A program made the translations under genes and the position numbers. From assembly GCF_029873635.1 (NCBI RefSeq), contig NC_080418.1, forward strand, positions 14,363,562-14,427,561: a stretch of 64,000 nucleotides of DNA, in the 5' to 3' direction. The DNA comes from Malania oleifera (taxonomy: Eukaryota; Streptophyta; Magnoliopsida; Santalales; Ximeniaceae). Below, piece after piece: positions 24,325-37,121 of the stretch (the first letter of the stretch is position 1; the number at the start of each line of letters is the position of its first letter). Under the pieces are notes generated by a model. The model saw only the letters and a program-made list of their open reading frames with translations. It did not search any database and was not told the origin of the DNA.

Positions 24325-24989
24325 GGATTAAATTATAGAATTGAAAGAAGTTAGCTGTGGCATGACTCAGAGTTGGGATAAAGGCTGCTTTTGTATATGA
24401 TGTTTTTGGACGCTGTCTCGGCTGGATTTTGTCTCTACAAATAATCCTGCCAATTCTAAAGTTGTGTCCTACTTTCCTCCATATTCCATTTGAACTTCAC
24501 CTATATGGCTTGTCTCAGGAGTAAGGGAGACGTCTGAAATAACGGGATTCATTATTAGGTATTTATATGTTCCACAAAATATAAATGCAACTCGTGTTCA
24601 TAATCCATTTAAGATATATGCATTATGCCCAGTCGGAGAGACAACAAATAAAAAGTATTTTCTAGTAAAAATAAATAAAAAGTATTTTTCTAGTCTCCTA
24701 TGTGTTGGTGCAATGGCTACTGATGTTTTTCTTGATTTCTCCATTTCACACGTTGCTGTAGTTCCTTTCCCCTGTTCTAATTGTTTCTGAGAATTCATGT
24801 TCTTTGAAAAAATGAACACGAAAGAAAGAAATAAATGAAAATGGAGACTATCTGCCACTATAACAGATCCGAACTGGTAGCACAGTAATGCCCCAACAAC
24901 ACAGCATTGACAGCACCATGCATGTACATCTATATAAATATATATAACAAAGAGACTACTACACTACACATTCAAATACAGATGAGGTC
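24325..24989. other. Convergent intergenic region (two 3' ends)
   Basis: The 665 bases between the ENTH stop and the PUB33-like stop must hold both 3' untranslated regions. AATAAA-like signals occur near 24645 and 24670 on the plus strand. A duplicated AAATAAAAAGTATTTT block is at about 24645-24690. No gene is seen. Confidence 0.7.
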
Positions 24990-27900
24990 TCAAGGTTTAC
25001 ATAACCAATCTTGAATTGCGTGGCGAAGTGCATTATTAGGAGTAAGATGCAAGTGATTCAATTTCAAATTGGTCATTGGTGAAGTTTCACGGCCATTCTC
25101 CAGCCATCCACGCATAGCTTCTCCTTCATATGTGAACCCATCCGCTGCTATCTGAGGATCATGCATAATGTCCTGAAAATAATCAATTATTAGATATACG
25201 TTAGCAACATTAAACATAGCATCCTCCCCATGAGATGACAAATCTCATAAAGACATGGAATTTGTTACTCCAAACAAATTCAAACTCAATGTTCAGTTTG
25301 ATTTGTGAAATGGAATGGGATGAGAATGAAATAAAAAACTAAATGAAACAAGAAAAATATATGATAAGAAATCTATGCATCTATGATAAAGGCAATAACT
25401 AGTCAAGGTCATGCCAACTAGTAGGCAACTGCAAATCAATGCCTTTGAGCTCAGTTCAAGCTCAAACCAAGCGCAAGCCATGCCAACAAGTAGGCGATCA
25501 CTAGACTGGTTATGGTACATATGAGAAGCGTCACTCACCTGACGAATAGGACACAAGAAAAATGATGGCACCACTCGCTCTTCTGAGCAGTGCAATTGCT
25601 CCAGTTCCTTAACCAGAGTTGGTGTCAGCTCTGGTCTATCTCTACCATTCATTTCACAGCATTGCAACCCCAGTTCCGCCAATCGTGCTGCCACAAATGT
25701 CGGCCATTCTCCTGCTGATGAATCCAGAAGTGATTCTAATTTCCCACATGACACTGCTTTACGCACCTCACCTGCTAACCCCACTGGACGCCTTCCAGTG
25801 AGTAGCTGCAATGTGATGAGCCCAAAGGAGTAGATGTCAGATTTTGGTGTCAAGACTCCAGTTCTATTGAACTCTGGATCTGTGTATGGAAAAGCTCCTT
25901 TAGGTTCAGTATATCTGCGGAAACTTGGGTAACGAAGGGTCTCCTCAGGCACCAGCCTACAAATTCCAAAATCACATATCTTGCAGCTGAGCTTAGAATT
26001 AAGAAGGATGTTTTCAGGTTTCAGATCACCATGGACAACCTTTTCAGGTTTGGAAGAGTGCAAAAAGAGGAGAGCACTTGAGATTTCAGCAATTAACCCT
26101 GTTCTGATCTTCCAAGTTAGGGAAGCATTGTTGCTTTTGCGGAAAAGTTGATCTTGGAGACTTCCATTTGGCAAGTACTCATAAACAAGGGACCAGGCTT
26201 CACGGCATGCGCCAATTAAAGTCACTAGATGAGGATGTCGTAATTTGCCAAGAACTTGAACCTGCATGACCCATACAGCAGGAAAGTTGAGATTGAGAAA
26301 ATGAAAAGATAAATCCTATGACTCAGATGTTGTAGTTTGCCAAGAACTTGACCAGTTGACCCTGCATGCATCATACAAGCAGTAGAGATGTAAAGATTGG
26401 AAAACAAAATCACACCCTGTTATCCAACATGTAGTGGTAAAGAAATAGTAACATATATGGTTTTCCTTTCATCTTGCCAAGCCACAGTAGCTACCAGTAC
26501 TAGACACAATCATAAGAATAATCCCCCTTCCCTGGTCCTTGGAACCCACTCTGAGAGAAAGAAAGAGAGGGGAGAGAAAGAGAGAAGCAGACCTCTTGTT
26601 GAAATTCTGACTGTCCCTGCCTACTATGCGGATGCAACTTCTTTATGGCAACAGTCTTATCCCACATCTCCCCCTTGTATACACAACCATATCCTCCCTG
26701 TCCAATTTTGAAGCTTTCAGAAAAATTGCATGTTGCAGTCTCCAAATCTGACAATGAAAATTCTGGTAATTCAGTCGAATCTTCAACAACCCCAAACACA
26801 TGATTGGAGTTTGCAGCTCCAGCTTGCCCTCGATTTCTCCACAGTTCAAGCCAATGTGCTGCATCAATTTTCTGCCGTCGGATCTTCAGCTTTTCACGCC
26901 GCAGAGTAACAATGGATGCTTGGATGAGTTTCAATTCAGCAGTTGCTTCCTCACACCGACGTTTTGCTTCCTGTGCACAACTGTCTAGGAAAGCTACATT
27001 TCTCATGGTTTTCTGTAGCTCCCTAGCTGCATTTTCTCTTTCTTCTAAGAGCTTTTCTTGTTCCTGTATTGTAGTTCTCAGTGCATCCTCAGCTTCTCTC
27101 CTAAGTTTGAATTCATGTGCATGGGCAGATTCAAAAGCTTTAACCTGATGAAAAAAAGATAACAAGACCTTCTGAAATACGCAACATATATTGCAGCATA
27201 TCTTTGCATGCACCATAACTATGTGCTCCATTTTCATTGCATGGTTGCTAGAACTCAATATAATTACAGTGACTCATTAAACAAAATGAAAGACGATGGA
27301 GAATCATTCATTGGACTTTTCAACATTATCTTATCAACTAATTTTGAAAAAAATGTGTATAAGTGCCAAAACAATAGGTTTTGATAATTTATTTTTCATA
27401 AAATTCACTGTTTGGTGGCTACGAAGGTATAGCTAAGTAATGTAAATTTATAACTTAAACACAGGATGACATAACTTACAAGAACAGTTATTTGAGATAC
27501 CAAGTTCCAATTAAAGGAATGAAAACAATTACGAGTTCTTCCACAAAAAATAAAAAATAAAAGAGAAATTGAAAATAGCTAATTTGTTCAGATAGTTAAT
27601 AGGAAAGCTTAAAAAGCTGAATTTGTTCCCAAATGTTCCTGAAAAGGAAACGTGGAAACCAAGGCCATGCTTACCTTGCCTATAGCTTCCATAGCTTCTG
27701 ACTCCAATTTCTTGCGCTTAAATATCTCTGCAATTGCTTCATTCCTTGATGCCTCAGCTTCAATCCTTGCTTCTGCAAGCTGGCAACATAAGCTTTCTTC
27801 CTCCAACTTTGAGATTGTGTCAGAGTCTGTGGACACTCTTCTTTCAGTGGATGAAGCATATCCAGAACAAGAAGGGCTAGTGCTCACTGGACTAAACAAA

Positions 27901-30900
27901 CTGTAGAAATTGCGTGGATCACCTTCACTGTTAAAACCGGACGAAAGCCCTCCCATTTTAGCCTGCAATTCATTTGTCACTTCTGAGCAAGAACTGGATC
28001 GAAGACGATCAGAGTGGGTTACAAGGTCACCCTTGTCATATTGCAACGATCTAGATCTAAACCATTCTGTCGTTAGATGCTCCAGCTGGCTAACTGGTTC
28101 AAGAAAACTCAAGTCTTCTGAAGCTTCTCTTGTCCACATGTGTTTCCCTTTGTTAATAAACCATATCTCACAAAATAGAGGGGTATGTTTGGCAGCATAA
28201 TTTGCTTTTTTAGAGCTCTTTTTAACCTTTAAGCAACTGTATAAAACAAACAATATTGTAAATTAGAAAGAGAGCTTTGTCAAACATCATAATAAATATC
28301 AATAATAAAGGGGGCAATGAAGGGACAGAGTTACTGTGTGTGTGACAGTAATCATAAAAATGAAAATAATATATCAGGAATATTGTAGCACTCTGAATTC
28401 CTCTGAAGAAAATTTCCCATAGTTGGTAGGAAACTCTTTAGAGTATCAGTTATTTTTTCTTTTTCTTGCACAAAGAAGCTTAATATACCAATTACATGTT
28501 CAAGTTGTGCTAAGTCTCAAATTGACTGCACTTCCCCAATATCACCTGCCAATTACACTAACCACTAGCAATGTCTTCCAATTTTCTGAATGTAATAAAA
28601 GGGAGATTTTCATATAAATCCAATAGAAGAAATATACCCATTTTCCAAAACACAAATAAGTGCAAATTAACAGATTTTGCAATAGTTTTCTCAGGCAACT
28701 TCTCATACAACGAATGATCAAACATGATTCAAGAAAACATCAAATCCTGCCAAACAAGCATGTTATGTGAAAATTTTTCCATCCCATATTTTCTTGTCAA
28801 CTTGATTTAATCTGCTTGTGAAGCATAACATTGACAAAATTTATCTTTTCCTCCTTTACTAATATTTCTAATTTCAAATATTCTTAGCATTTAGCTCCCC
28901 TCCCCCCCCCCCCCCCCTCTTCCTGAAAAAAAAGAAGATGCTTGGAGTCACAGTCTCAAATCAGATGTGTACTATGGAGATCTTGAGCTTATAAGGATGG
29001 TCTGAGCTCTAACCATGTGAGGCACCTTTTATAGGACAAAACTGCGAACAATACCTCCCTAGAGTTGAGCCAAGGTCATTACACTTGGCCATGGCTGCGT
29101 GGTGTACAAGGTTAGGATAGAATCCTGGAGTGGCCAAAACAATATAGCAAGCACAGTAGCGAGCATGGAGTTTTAAGGAACTCTGCACTGCAATTGAGGT
29201 ACATAGAGAACTAATTGACCGGGAGTCCAATGGGGTTATTGACAGCCTTTAAGGCAATATGGTAGTTCATATAAACCTTATCCATGACTCACAAAAGAAG
29301 TTACAATGACACCAGCTAATAGAAACAAATCATGTGTTAATGGAATAGAAAGAGCGGACAATGCTTTTGGCAAATGTATGCAACAATAGATAAAAGGTTG
29401 TTTGCTTTAGGATATTACTCATAGGAAACATCATATAACAAGACAGTAAAGAAATTTTCTTTCCTTAGGTGTTTTTGCACGTGTGTGTGTGGGAGGGGGG
29501 GGGGGTGTTCAGGAGAGAGGGCTCTGCATAAGGCAACCTCTCTATGGTTTCATTAGGCTACATGATACAAGAGAATAGGAGGAAAATAATGGTGCTATTA
29601 TAGGAAATATAATAGCTTAGAAAAGAAAATGTAATGCGAATAACCATGTAAAATTTTTTATTAATCCATAATAAGGAATAGACAAGGATATTCCATGTGG
29701 ATGAATAACATAAACTTTCGTTTGAGTGACTATTTTGTAATTTATTAGATTCATATAAAGTTTTCTATTACATACCCACCCTTTTCCATTCCATGAAGCA
29801 AACACAACCAATGTTTCTCAAAACTTAAAAAAAGGAAAATTATTTCTTTAAAAAATGCACTGCAGCAAATGCAGCACTAAAATCCATAAACAATTTTATA
29901 AAGGATAACAAAAGCACTGAAAACATGCAATTAACAACTTGAATGTGCTTAACGTGGCTGAAATCAACTGAAGAACCTAAAAAACATGCAGAAACAATGC
30001 ACAAAAACTTCCGCAATTAAGACTAATTAACAATGGAGAACAATTTTAAGATCCCTTTTGTGCCAGATAGATGATTACTTCCACACCAGAGCAAATAACC
30101 TAATTACGTGTTAAATCAACCCCCCAAGCAAAGGATTCCTCCAAGAAAATTTTTTGTACTGGCACCTTTTCTTTCATAATTGTATCAAAGAGAACCTGTG
30201 TCCTTGCAACATGGGAGCTGTGTTAGAGAACCAAAATAATCAGCAACAAGACTTCCACTTTCACTTGATTATAGGTTCTCACTTCTCATTTACCAAGAAA
30301 CTTGAAAATGTCTTGAATTTGGGAGGAAAAAAGTAAAAGGCAACTGCATAATGGTTAATATGTTACAGTAATAAACATGTTTCTTTGAATTTGTGATTGT
30401 CGATCATAAGAATATACTGAAGAGGTACAACCATTGTCGGGGGTGCAAAAGATAGGTGTAACACCATCACAAGAAATAAATAAAGTAGCCCCCACTAGAT
30501 ATTTAAGGGAAAAAAATCCAATTAATAATCCAAGTTATCTTCAGAGGATAAATAAACTTACTTTTCTGGTACAGACCCTATAACAAGCTTTCTAACTCCA
30601 TGCCTGTTCACCAGATCGACAATTCCTTTATGAACTTGGTCAGCTTCAATCGTAATATAGCTAGCCTTCACCTGCAAGGCAACTTCTCTAAGAATGATTC
30701 TAGTCGATAACAGAGTAATCAAGGAAATTGTCTGATAGTCATGAATATTCACGAGGTCTTGATCTGGACTGACAATCATTCCAGACAAATAAGGCTCATT
30801 TGCCTTTCAGGAAGAATGAAGGCACAGAAAAGTAGGTTGACTAAAATGGATTCCTCTACTAATCATTTTAGAACAATCCAGTACTTTTCTTCACTCCTTC

Positions 30901-33900
30901 TAAGAGCCAAAAGATTGGCAAGAAAATTGTCATGCATTAAACATTTGGACCATATAATGCACAAATGAGTATAAGACTATAAGCAATGAACTTCATCAAG
31001 AATTTGTTTTCCAAACTATCCTTCCCTGCTATTGAGAATTGCTTCCATTCGAGAGTGGATAGGAAGCTTGTCTACAATGTGTGTCAACGATTGAAAACAA
31101 ACTTTGAAAAGAAGGGCATTGATGTCGTTGAGACAATGAGCATTCAGTAAAATAAATGTCATGTTGGTGTAGCATTCCATTCATGTATTTTTGTGATATA
31201 AGATGACTAAATGCATGGAAGCTCCATATGTGTTAGCTAGATAATACTTTCCTACTGATACGGATTAACAGGAGAAAAGAAAGGGGGCGAGGGTTCCAAC
31301 CACCCTATTTCTCAAATGCAGACCCTGAGACACATGTAACTGGTTTCCAAATTAAATTTTAGATAATTCTCATCAGGATCATTAGGTTTGAACAAGAATA
31401 AGATGGGAATGTTTAGAAGCTTGCAAAATGGAGCCTTGAACTAATAAAAGGAAATAAAAATTTCAGTTAAAATTTTAGCTTCTCTCCTTCAAAATGAGAA
31501 GAAACTCTAACCAAAAAAAAAAAAAAAGAGGACAGATTAAACAGATAAATTGGTACAGTTTCACTTTCCAATTTCTTCCAGAAAGAGAAACTTCAGAGTT
31601 CTGACTCTGCTTATTTTTAGATAACAAAATAATTTCATTAAAAATCTAGAAAAAAAAAATTACAAGAAAAGGAGGATAAGACATCCTCCATTAAGGTTTA
31701 ACCAAAAATTACATCAGCACCATCTTCCCATCCCTTTGAAAATCATACAGTGACAAACCCTCCAAAATCCCAAAAGAATGTTCCCAAAAAGAAGAGAAAG
31801 AAGTAACTTTCTCCCAAAGAAAATTCGGAGAAATGTGCTGATCTTTTTTGAAAATTCTTGCCTTCCTTTCGAGCCAAAGAACTGACAAAATAGCATACAC
31901 TGCACAATTCCAAAAGGTCCACTCTTCTACTCTTCCCAAAATCCCAAAAAATCACACACATTTTGTGGAGCCACAAATCCTCACCATAACAAGAGAATAA
32001 AGTGTTCCACAGATACCTTGCTGCCCAACAATGAAAAAAAAATTGAACATTAGTCTAGTTTTGCCTCACTGCACAGCACACAAACATCTGGACTGAGAGC
32101 TTTATAACGTCTTTTTATATGCAGCAAATCATTCGTATTAATATTGTAAGAACAAGAGTCCAGATGAAAGCCCAGATTTTGAAGGGAAGTTTTGCTTTCT
32201 AAACATCTTTGCTTAAACAGAAAGGGCTAGGGTTTGAAGATTCTATAGGATGATTAATAAAAGACCCTAAAGAGAAAGACCCTGAAGAATCCCCAACCCA
32301 AACCTTTGCATCCCCCCTTAAAGTAGGGAAAAAAAAATCCAGCACACACAATAAAGCAGTAAGCTTATTGACCTCTCTTTCATTGAGACTACTCTTGAAA
32401 TTGAAATCCCAAGAACAAGAGCCACATCTGACGAATAGAAAGCACAAATTAACAAATGCAGCCAAACCTCCAACAATGTCTCACCCACCCAAATATCCTC
32501 CCAAAACGGAATTCTATCACCATTACCCCACTTTAAGATGATAAAAAGAAAGAAAAGATGAGTGTGTGCCTCTATCATTCTACGAAGAAAAAAGATAAAG
32601 GTTTTTTTTTTTTTTTTATATTTTATAGTGTTCCCCAAACAAAAGAAAGAAATTCATTTCAATATCACTATGAAAACTAATACCAGTAGCCATTAGATTT
32701 TATTTTTATTCAATCATTCACTGCATGATAAGACAGGCAGCCATTGGCTCACCCTTCTGTCACTGATTTCTGAATGTCATGCTTTATTGCTGAAATGCAA
32801 TTCTAGGAATAAGATGAATAAAGTATTATTACAAATTTTCAAAAACCCAATCGCACCAATTAGGTACTTTCCTATGCAATACACAGCCATTATTGTAGAA
32901 AATGCATCAAGTACTGTAATAATAGTGTGTTTGATTCTGTTTACATTAAGCTTAAAGTGCATATACCTTCAAAGTTCAAATGAAACAACAATGAAAGGCG
33001 ACATTGTTATTACAATTCACTATTGATCTAGTAACTACAATACCAAATAACCAAAGACAATTGGAGTACAAGTGACCAATCTTTGACAAGATTGAAGACA
33101 ACGGCAGGAAAAAGGAAGAAAATGAAAACAGAAAAGAGAACAACACAGCTGTATATGGACAATATTGAAGATAAAATGTTCCCTGATCAATGGGAGTTTA
33201 TTTCAAATACAATTAACAAAAAACTTACAAATACATGAAATTGTTTCAATAATACTAATCAAATGGCATTTCTAATCTATAATAATCTTAATCCAAGTCT
33301 CAGGATCCTTGATTATGAGCATGTGAGATAAAATATGTCTTTAACTAGCATCTTGAAAAAATTAAATAAAAAGATAAGATATATAGTTTGTTGTTCTTCC
33401 AGGTGTGATATTGAAAACCTAATTACACAAAAACAAAAATAAGGTCACTTCCGTTAATCCTTTTCTATCTGCAGAAAGAATGCCATGAGCTAATTGAAAT
33501 TATTTACAACCTTGCCTGCATGACAGCTAAAGAATCAATAATCTAGATACCTATAAACTGCATCAGCTCAGCAACTTCCAGTGCATCAAGTCTACCTTCA
33601 ACTATTGTCAATGGTTCCAACCATCCAGATTCATGTATTACCATCACACGATTCACATCCCAATAAAACTATGTCGCTAGTCATATTAACATGTCTGAAC
33701 GTTCGTCAAGTAACAATGGACCAATGGGCGTATTGAGCTTAAACGGCCAACTGACTAGGTGAAATTTCAAAAGTTTTGCACTCAACAGGACAGGAATTGT
33801 TGATCCATATGGTTTCTTTTATAATAAAATTGGGACAGAAACAAAAATACACAATGCGAATGGAATAATCACAAAAAAGAAGAAGATGAAGGAAAGAAAG

Positions 33901-34727
33901 AAAGATCACCTTTGTTCTAGAGCAAATGTTCATGTAATTAGATAGAAGTTTCTTCATTTGTTCCTTTTCATCCCTTCTATAGGCAGACACCACTTCACCA
34001 TTCGCTTGACTTGCAGGCAATTTTCCCACTGCAGAATACAATTACAAAAAATAAACATAATTCAAAATGAATTTCAACATGTTTGGTTTCAGAGAAAATG
34101 TAAAAGAAAATGAACCGAAATGGTGATTCTCTATTTTTCATGACTTAAAACACTACTAATTGATTGATGAACTCATTGGGTGAGAATTGTGTCTTTTTTG
34201 GAAACAAACACGGATTTTTTTTTTTTCATTTAAAAAAAGCGGCATAAGAGTCGACGATCTACTTCATTCCCTTCTCCCTTTCTCGGCAGCCAAACGGAAA
34301 AAACCCCCACGGAATACAATCGACAAGTTTCCAAACACAAACGCACCCAAACACATACCAGAGAATTCAAAGAGAAAAAACTACGACGCCCATCTGACCA
34401 TTCCAAAAATTTGCAGAGAGAGAGAGAGAGAGACAGAGACTCACAGAGGGTGGGAATCACGGGAGAAGGTTGATGAACATGAAGAAGGCAAACTTCCCTG
34501 TTCCCAAATTGCTCGAAAGTCCATCTGAGCAACGCACTTACCTTAACCATCGACTTGCCGACCGCCACGTACACTATGTCGCCTCTTTCTTCCACAATAT
34601 CCGGCAGCTCAGACGTCAGCGGCCGACTCGCCCGGTAAGACCCATGTCGGAGACTCGCCGAAGGTGAAAACTCTGAAAAGCCGTCTCCGTCCGGGCCCGG
34701 AGGCGGTGACGGGCTCAAAAGTTTCAT
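24990..34727 (-). CDS. PUB33-like U-box protein kinase (USP-like, coiled coil, kinase, U-box), 7 exons, 843 aa
   Basis: Minus-strand exons in order: 34727-34445, 34028-33910, 30671-30562, 28236-27675, 27144-26593, 26261-25539 and 25172-24990. All introns are GT-AG and the frame closes (2532 bases with stop). Domains: USP-like about residues 50-190 (DIVYVAVGKS, CLLHVHQPSP, KGIVDLVNRHGVRKLVIGS); Ser-rich linker; coiled coil about 315-460; kinase about 500-770 with IGQGGYG (505-511), VAIKK (Lys526), HGDLKPEN (a non-RD loop with Asp621) and DFG (639-641); U-box about 775-843 (CPIRQDIMHDPQIAADGFTYE). Length and order match Arabidopsis PUB33 (AT2G45910, about 834 aa, from memory). U-boxes recruit E2 enzymes for ubiquitin transfer, so this is a likely ubiquitin ligase with an attached kinase. 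The start at 34727 is preferred over an in-frame Met at 34844, whose extra residues look non-coding. Confidence 0.93.
28237..30561 (-). other. Long intron 3 of the PUB33-like gene
   Basis: 2325 bases between exons 3 and 4, AT-rich and without coding signal. It contains a run of 16 C (28902-28917) and a run of 11 G (29495-29505). Confidence 0.85.
30672..33909 (-). other. Long intron 2 of the PUB33-like gene, enlarged by a LINE remnant
   Basis: 3238 bases between exons 2 and 3 (GTGAT donor, TTGCAG acceptor on the minus strand). The middle third (31612-32640) is a LINE fragment. The rest is AT-rich with no coding signal. Confidence 0.85.
31612..32640 (-). mobile_element. 5'-truncated L1-type LINE remnant inside an intron, sense to the gene
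   Basis: Minus-strand translation in several frames gives the end of a plant L1 ORF2: GNGDRIPFWEDIWVGETLL near 32480-32540, a zinc-binding zf-RVT block with CVLC near 32080, and the C-terminal LWLERKARIF near 31860, then a T-rich 3' end with the ATTTTTAATGAAATT block near 31632-31646, typical of these LINEs. It has several frameshifts and stops and no reverse transcriptase core, so it cannot move. It lies in the same direction as the PUB33-like gene and is removed with the intron. Confidence 0.8.
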
Positions 34728-35306
34728 ACCTTCTCCGCCGCTAACCGTGCAAAATAGAATGCGCCAATTACCGGTGACGGCGCTTTCAGGGACTGGAGGA
34801 GTTCGAGGGCAACTCAAATGAGAATAATAAATAATAAAAATCAAACTGAGATAATAAATAAAATCAAACTAAGATTTCAAAGAATGATTTTTCCCCTAAT
34901 GCAACCTTGACTTTTACTGACTCTCTATCGGCTAAAAATGGATCGGAAGCTGCCACGAAGAGAGAGAGAGAGAGAGAGAGAAATTGAAAATGGAGGAATT
35001 TGTTTCTTTGTTTATTGAGAAGTTTAGAGGTTAGCAAGGATGCTGACAGGTTCTACGACTGAGCGGGGAAGAAGACGCAGTGGGGTATATGCCAGCGATA
35101 CTCCATCTGGACCGTAGGGCACTGCATTCACTGCACATCGATTTCGATCACCTAACTATGTACGATTCCTTTTGGTTATCCTTTTCGATTAATTAATATA
35201 CTGATAATGAAAACTCAGATGATCGCCGACGAATGATGTTGATCAGATGGTTAGTTTTAAATGCAGCTGAGGGCTCCACTGATTTGATTTGCAGCTTCGG
35301 GGAGGG
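34728..35306 (-). promoter_or_regulatory. Upstream region of the PUB33-like gene, up to the MULE insertion
   Basis: About 580 bases between the start codon and the MULE target duplication. It has a GA run at 34962-34981 (CT-rich on the gene strand) and an AT-rich TTATTATTTATTATT stretch near 34825-34845. No clear TATA box was chosen. The MULE may have separated the gene from more distal promoter sequence. Confidence 0.5.
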
Positions 35307-35315
35307 GTCTTTCTT
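35307..35315. repeat. Left 9-base target site duplication of the MULE
   Basis: GTCTTTCTT, 8 of 9 identical to the right copy, separated from the TIR by one extra A. Confidence 0.75.
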
Positions 35316-35316
35316 A

Positions 35317-35434
35317 GAGTTTTTTCCCCCATTATCTTTTTTAAAAAAAAATATATCAAATAATATTCCTTTTGGGAAATATTTCTCAGAATGACTCTCA
35401 CATAATCTTACTACTCCAAGCAGCGAAATTTAAA
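35317..35434 (+). repeat. Left terminal inverted repeat of the MULE
   Basis: Starts GAGTTTTTT, then ATTATCTTTTTTAAAAAAA, GGGAAATATTTCTCA and ACTACTCCAAG. The reverse complement of 46868-46988 shows the same blocks in the same order. Confidence 0.85.
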
Positions 35435-35668
35435 TAAATCTCACTACTCCAAATAGCAAGATTTGTCACGTGTTGACATTAAGTAAATTTCACTACTTTG
35501 AATAACGAGATTTGGTTGTCACGCGTCTCTGCGAGAGGGTCTGGCATAGATTTTCTGTGCTGTACACCTAATTTTGTTTTCTGAATTATTTGAGTGAAGA
35601 TTAATTATTAATTTAAATTTTCACTTATATTTTAATTTAGTTAAATCTCGCTACTTGGAGCGAGATTT
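35404..35668. repeat. Left subterminal cluster of hairpin motifs
   Basis: Four degenerate copies of a motif with arms ATCTCGCTAC and GTAGCGAGAT around a TTGGA/TCCAA spacer, near 35404, 35437, 35488 and 35645. The best copy is at 35645. TTTGTCACGTGTTGAC and TTGTCACGCGTC follow copies two and three, echoing TTTGCCACGCGTCA at the other end. Confidence 0.8.
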
Positions 35669-35775
35669 TTTGTGCACCAGGTTTTCATTATTAATTAAAT
35701 TGTTTTCTGAATTATTTGAGTGAAGAATCAATTATTAATTAAAATTTTCACTTATAATTTACAATTTGTAATTTA
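35570..35775. repeat. Direct repeat flanking the fourth hairpin motif
   Basis: TTTTCTGAATTATTTGAGTG and the next 35 or so bases occur at about 35577-35635 and again at about 35703-35762, on either side of the motif at 35645. Confidence 0.8.
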
Positions 35776-36358
35776 GTTAAAAATGTTTTTTTATCAAAAA
35801 AATTAATATAACAGTTATACACTATAAATATACACTAATTATATTTAATTAAATAGGGAAATCTTTATATATTTTATTGAGTAGGAAATATTTAAATATT
35901 AGCATGTTCTATTTGTTGCCGCTATCTCTAACACAAAGAGAGTCGATGATCTATCAATTTATCATACTGTTCCTTTTGATGGAGTTAAGATTTTAATTTC
36001 CGCATTTCTGGCATTTTGTATTTTGTGTTTGTTCCTTTATTATCCTCTCTCTCTCTCTCTCTGTTTCTGTCCCACCATTTTTTTCCTATAAATTCTAACG
36101 TCATTTTTTTTATTGATATGGGTGTTTCGATTTTTTCTATTAAGGGTTAATAATTTTTTTAAAAAAAATTGGAATGATTAAGAGTAGAGAATAAAATATT
36201 GATCATGAGAATAACTAAAAGATTGGGATATGCCTCCATTAATTTGGATTGTTAAAGGATTGGGATCATGGCTGCCTCCATTATTTTGTCTCTCCATGTG
36301 TCAACTAATATATTACTCATTAGTCATTACTATAATTAATTTTGTTCCTTGTGAGCAG

Positions 36359-37121
36359 TCAGGTTGTAGGATGACCGTCTATATGGCTTATAGGATGAAC
36401 AGTTTGCTTGGCTAACCAGGTAAGGAAACCGCTTTTATGGCTTATAGGATGAACAATTTGGCTAACCAGGTAAAGACTCTGACCTCTAAAGAAGATGAAA
36501 CATGCGAGGATGATAAATTAAAGCAAACTTCAAAGAAAAAAGTGTACAATGGTAGCAATAAGAACAATACTGTTGCTATAAAAAAAGGACATCTTGGGTT
36601 TCTTAAGGTTAACATGGATGGATTGTCAATAGGGAGGAAAGTGGACCTAAATGCTTCTTCTATATATGCTACTTTAGCCCAAGCACAAGAGGACATGTTA
36701 GATAATCCAACCACAAACATCACTTCCATTCGTAAGTGTAATCTTTCTTTTTTATATTTTTTATTTGTAATGTATAATTTACTTATTTTCTATAAATTCG
36801 ATCTTAAATGTTTTGATGTGAAACTATTATTAAATCATTGTTGCACCTCAATCTAACGACTAACTTTTAGAACCAAGTGGTTTAAGATGACATAAACATT
36901 TTGATAATCAAGATCAAATTAGTAGGACTAGGACGGTAATGAGTTGCATAGATAATGTCTTTCTAGTTTTAAAATGTAATTATGATTGTGTAACTAGGTT
37001 CGAGTGGAGAGAGTGAGCAATCAAGAAAGGCCACCAAGTTTTTAAATGGATCATCTGAATTCGTGCTCACTTATGAAGATAAGGAGGGGGACTTGATGCT
37101 CGTACGAGATGTTCCTTAGGA
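36359..37121 (+). pseudogene. Captured AUX/IAA gene fragment (IAA11/12/13 type), introns retained
   Basis: AUX/IAA proteins repress auxin response factors and are degraded through the domain II degron. Seen: intron-like acceptor GAGCAG to 36358; at 36360-36383 codons for QVVG, a stop where Trp is expected, then P-S-I, a damaged VVGWPP degron; AYRMN sequence; domain III near 36585-36655 (KVNMDGLSIGRKVDLNA); donor GTAAGTG at 36732; acceptor AG to 36997; then domain IV ([22 protein letters not shown]) near 37050-37119, with a stop at the expected Trp; donor GTATGC at 37122. Domain I and the last exon are absent. A 36-base piece is duplicated (36383-36420, 36436-36471) and there is a frameshift near the degron. 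Retained introns mean a DNA-level capture. It lies antisense to the PMD and transposase genes. Confidence 0.88.

Noticed and set aside
26804-27148. Plus-strand open frame of 114 aa over the PUB33-like coiled coil
   Set aside because: Antisense shadow of exon 5, composition driven by the coiled-coil codons.
34728-34844. Upstream in-frame Met for the PUB33-like protein
   Set aside because: The added 39 residues look like untranslated sequence and related proteins start near the chosen Met.
36359-37121. A working AUX/IAA gene
   Set aside because: Domain I and the last exon are missing, the degron and domain IV Trp codons are stops, and it lies inside a transposon.
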